From JAAYJK01 sp964501655 (lineage in GTDB: Bacteria > Bacillota > Syntrophomonadia > Syntrophomonadales > Syntrophomonadaceae): a stretch of 64,000 bases of DNA. The DNA lies in NCBI GenBank assembly GCA_964501655.1, contig CAZCTN010000012.1:1-64000 (forward strand), in the 5' to 3' direction. Positions 62,075 to 64,000 of the stretch are shown here, piece by piece. Below the pieces are notes generated by a model. That model had not been told where the DNA came from, searched no databases, and saw only the letters and a program-made list of their open reading frames with translations. The first letter of the stretch is position 1. Every line of letters begins with the position of its first letter. A program made the position numbers and the translations under genes.

Positions 62075-63032
62075 ACGAAGAATCCTGATAATTGATGATG
62101 AGGAAAGTATAAGAAGCCTGCTGAAATCATCACTGGTTAATGAGGGTTATGATGTAATAACGGCCTCGGATGGTATCGAGGGATTTGATAAAGCGGTAAT
62201 CCTTCCTCCGGACATGATCTTGCTGGACATTATGATGCCGGATGTTAATGGATATCAGGTATTGCAGCGTTTAAACCAGGATCACAGAACCACGGGGATT
62301 CCCGTTCTTCTTCTAACCGCCAAGGCAGATGGGGAGGAAAGGGTTTATGGATTGGAAGCGGGAGCAGTAGACTATATCACTAAACCCTTTTATCTGCGAG
62401 AAGTCATAGCCAGAATGAGAATACATCTTCGTCTCAAGGAATGCGAGGAAGAACTGACCAGAAAAAACCAGGTTCTGGAGGAATATTCCGACCTGCTGCT
62501 GCAGCTCAACGCCAGACTGGAAGAAATGGCTCGCATGGATGAACTTACTCAGATATGGAACCGCAGGGCTTTTAATGAACAGATGAACAATACTCACAAT
62601 TTTTCGGTCAGGTATTTGCGGCCTTACAGCCTTATCATAATAGATTTGGATCATTTTAAACCCTACAATGATATGTATGGACACCAGCAGGGAGATTTTA
62701 TTCTGAAGAAGGTAGCACAAACCATAAAGACTGCCTGCCGTGAAACTGACTTTGTAGCCAGGTATGGTGGCGAGGAAATCGTGGTGCTGCTAATGGAAAC
62801 CGATGAAGAATCCAGTTATATCATAGCTCGCAGAATAATCAACTCGGTAGAAAAGCTGGATATCAAACATGAAGGAAATCCGATTTATGGAAAGGTTACC
62901 GTCAGTGCCGGGGTGGCAAACTACTCTCCTTACAAAAGCCTGGACAGAGAATGGGAAACCGTATTAAAACGAGCTGATGATGCGCTGTATACGGCGAAAA
63001 ACCAGGGCCGCAACCGGGTATACAAAAAGTAA
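62067..63032 (+). CDS. Response regulator with GGDEF (diguanylate cyclase) domain
   Basis: A 321-residue PleD-like protein: receiver with DDE pocket and phosphorylated D54 (ILLDIMMPD), short helical linker, and GGDEF domain. The active site is GGEEI (234-238), an accepted variant of GGDEF, and the inhibitory site RETD (225-228) lies exactly 5 residues before it. It should therefore make cyclic di-GMP with product inhibition. It is coupled to the kinase by an 8-base overlap. Confidence 0.95.
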   Translation: MRKRRILIIDDEESIRSLLKSSLVNEGYDVITASDGIEGFDKAVILPPDMILLDIMMPDVNGYQVLQRLNQDHRTTGIPVLLLTAKADGEERVYGLEAGAVDYITKPFYLREVIARMRIHLRLKECEEELTRKNQVLEEYSDLLLQLNARLEEMARMDELTQIWNRRAFNEQMNNTHNFSVRYLRPYSLIIIDLDHFKPYNDMYGHQQGDFILKKVAQTIKTACRETDFVARYGGEEIVVLLMETDEESSYIIARRIINSVEKLDIKHEGNPIYGKVTVSAGVANYSPYKSLDREWETVLKRADDALYTAKNQGRNRVYKK

Positions 63033-63073
63033 TTAGGCCGGAAATATCAGTGGAAAGTTCTGCCCTGGTTCAT

Positions 63074-64000
63074 TTATGTATAATGGGTATCAGCCAGCTG
63101 GATGGTTCGACAATTCTTGCTGCCTGGCTGGTAAATGAATACTACCGGCAGATAGACTGCCTCTTCCCGGGCGTGACGGGACAAATATAAATACTCCAAA
63201 TGAGCATATTTTCTCATTTCTCTCAGGCTTTTACCACTCATTTCCGGTACATAGGCCTTTACAAAAGCTTCATCAGTTAATAAGGAATTAAGGTGCTGTA
63301 CGGCTTCTTCCGGCCGGCAGCGGGAGAAATGTTTCGGAACCTTGTACACTCGATGGTTGCACAGATAGTCATATTTTATCCACTCACTCACCCTTTCCTG
63401 ATGGGCAGCATGTTCTTCCTGTATGAACTGAGATAAAGCTATATATAAGGCATCCCTTCCCTGAGGACGACAGTATAAACAGTTTCTTCTCCAGAAGCCG
63501 GTAAATTCCTCCAACATTTTGAAAGCATGGCCCTTATAGATTCGATCAACAATGTATGCCAGGGAGTTTCTCACCAGGCCGGAATTGTAATATTGATCAA
63601 CCAGGTCTTCAATATCCTCCAATCTGCACAAATCATCATAACTCATATATAAATTGGACAATATCTGATAAGGGGGCTGAGTCTGAAAACGATAAGCATA
63701 CTGATCTTTCTCCTGGTATATCCGAGACCCTTTGAGCAGTTTAAGGAATCCCAACTGTATGACATCAGGCTGAAGGTGATACACCTGATTAAAGGATTGG
63801 CCAAATCGATGGTAATCCTCGTAGGGCAACCCAGCAATTAAGTCCAGATGCAGGTGTATGTTGTTAAAGGATTTGATTCTGGATATGTTTTCAGACAGAC
63901 GTTCCCAGTTGCAGGTTCGGTTTACCGCCTTTAAAGCCTGGGGACAGGTGGATTGCACGCCAACCTCAAAGTCGAAAACCCCGGGCGGAACCTGGGCCAG
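63074..64000 (-). CDS. Radical SAM B12-binding-type protein, C-terminal part (truncated by window edge)
   Basis: The last 308 codons of a gene that continues past 64000. The start of the visible part, VPPGVFDFEVGVQSTCPQAL, and HLHLDLIAGLPYEDYHRFG are characteristic of the radical SAM barrel of B12-binding-type (BchE-like) proteins. The remaining 200 residues (FWRRNCLYCRPQGRDALYI, HFSRCRPEEAVQHLN and FIYQPGSKNCRTIQL) resemble the DUF4080 C-terminal domain. The CxxxCxxC motif lies outside the window. Substrate unknown. Confidence 0.85.
   Translation of the reverse strand: MAQVPPGVFDFEVGVQSTCPQALKAVNRTCNWERLSENISRIKSFNNIHLHLDLIAGLPYEDYHRFGQSFNQVYHLQPDVIQLGFLKLLKGSRIYQEKDQYAYRFQTQPPYQILSNLYMSYDDLCRLEDIEDLVDQYYNSGLVRNSLAYIVDRIYKGHAFKMLEEFTGFWRRNCLYCRPQGRDALYIALSQFIQEEHAAHQERVSEWIKYDYLCNHRVYKVPKHFSRCRPEEAVQHLNSLLTDEAFVKAYVPEMSGKSLREMRKYAHLEYLYLSRHAREEAVYLPVVFIYQPGSKNCRTIQLADTHYT

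Noticed and set aside
1..64000. tRNA, rRNA, insertion sequence, prophage or integrase genes
   Set aside because: I looked for typical transposase, integrase and RNA-gene features and saw none that I could support.

Overview
The window looks like a draft scaffold from a spore-forming, strictly anaerobic Clostridia-type Firmicute, most likely close to the Syntrophomonadaceae (inference). Supporting genes are: a prkA-yhbH-spoVR cluster, a Tlp-type spore protein, two GerMN lipoproteins, a YlbF-like protein, an iron-hydrogenase-like sigma54 activator with oxygen-sensitive Fe-S motifs, and a 1443-residue CoA-dehydratase-type activase. RBSs are strong (GGAGG) and noncoding DNA is AT-rich. Three runs of exactly 100 N (19624-19723, 30242-30341, 45434-45533) are assembly gaps.

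Layout. 1-5 kb: start of a MutS-like membrane protein, a thiamine-binding protein, and an aminotransferase with its MocR regulator. 5-12 kb: YlbF-like protein, the prkA-yhbH-spoVR operon, a GerM/Gmad2 lipoprotein and a cupin. 12-13.7 kb: an ABC-F gene reduced to one ABC domain by an apparent P-loop to P-loop deletion plus a frameshift, still behind a leader peptide and attenuator-like leader. 13.8-19.6 kb: two unknown proteins, a YccF protein and the hydrogenase-like/PAS/sigma54 regulator. 19.6-26 kb: gap, diaminopimelate dehydrogenase, UV endonuclease, a DNRLRE protein, a degenerate repeat array, Tlp and a CAP protein. 26-36 kb: NhaA, UspA, RarD, an acidic membrane protein with a minisatellite, PRC-barrel and VanW proteins, HtrA, and a MutS2 without Smr. 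36-46 kb: two SLH/PepSY-like paralogues, topoisomerase III, nitroreductase. 46-51 kb: DEAD helicase, EamA transporter, SDH-type membrane protease, second GerM protein. 51-57 kb: a Rossmann-fold/chemoreceptor fusion, then the giant activase divergent from a TetR regulator, with clear promoters and operators between them. 57-64 kb: aminotransferase, membrane trypsin-like protease, hybrid histidine kinase with GGDEF response regulator, and a truncated radical SAM gene.

Themes. Sporulation, germination and envelope genes recur (PrkA/YhbH/SpoVR, GerM x2, Tlp, CAP, SLH x2, VanW, HtrA). Unusual sensors form a second group: the hydrogenase-like sigma54 activator, the NAD-fold chemoreceptor and the PAS kinase/GGDEF pair. 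Two genes (yhbH-like and DNRLRE) appear to start at non-standard codons (ATA and CTG) at ideal distance from strong RBSs. The best candidates for new biology are the Rossmann-chemoreceptor fusion, the hydrogenase-like one-component sigma54 activator, and the TetR/activase switch.
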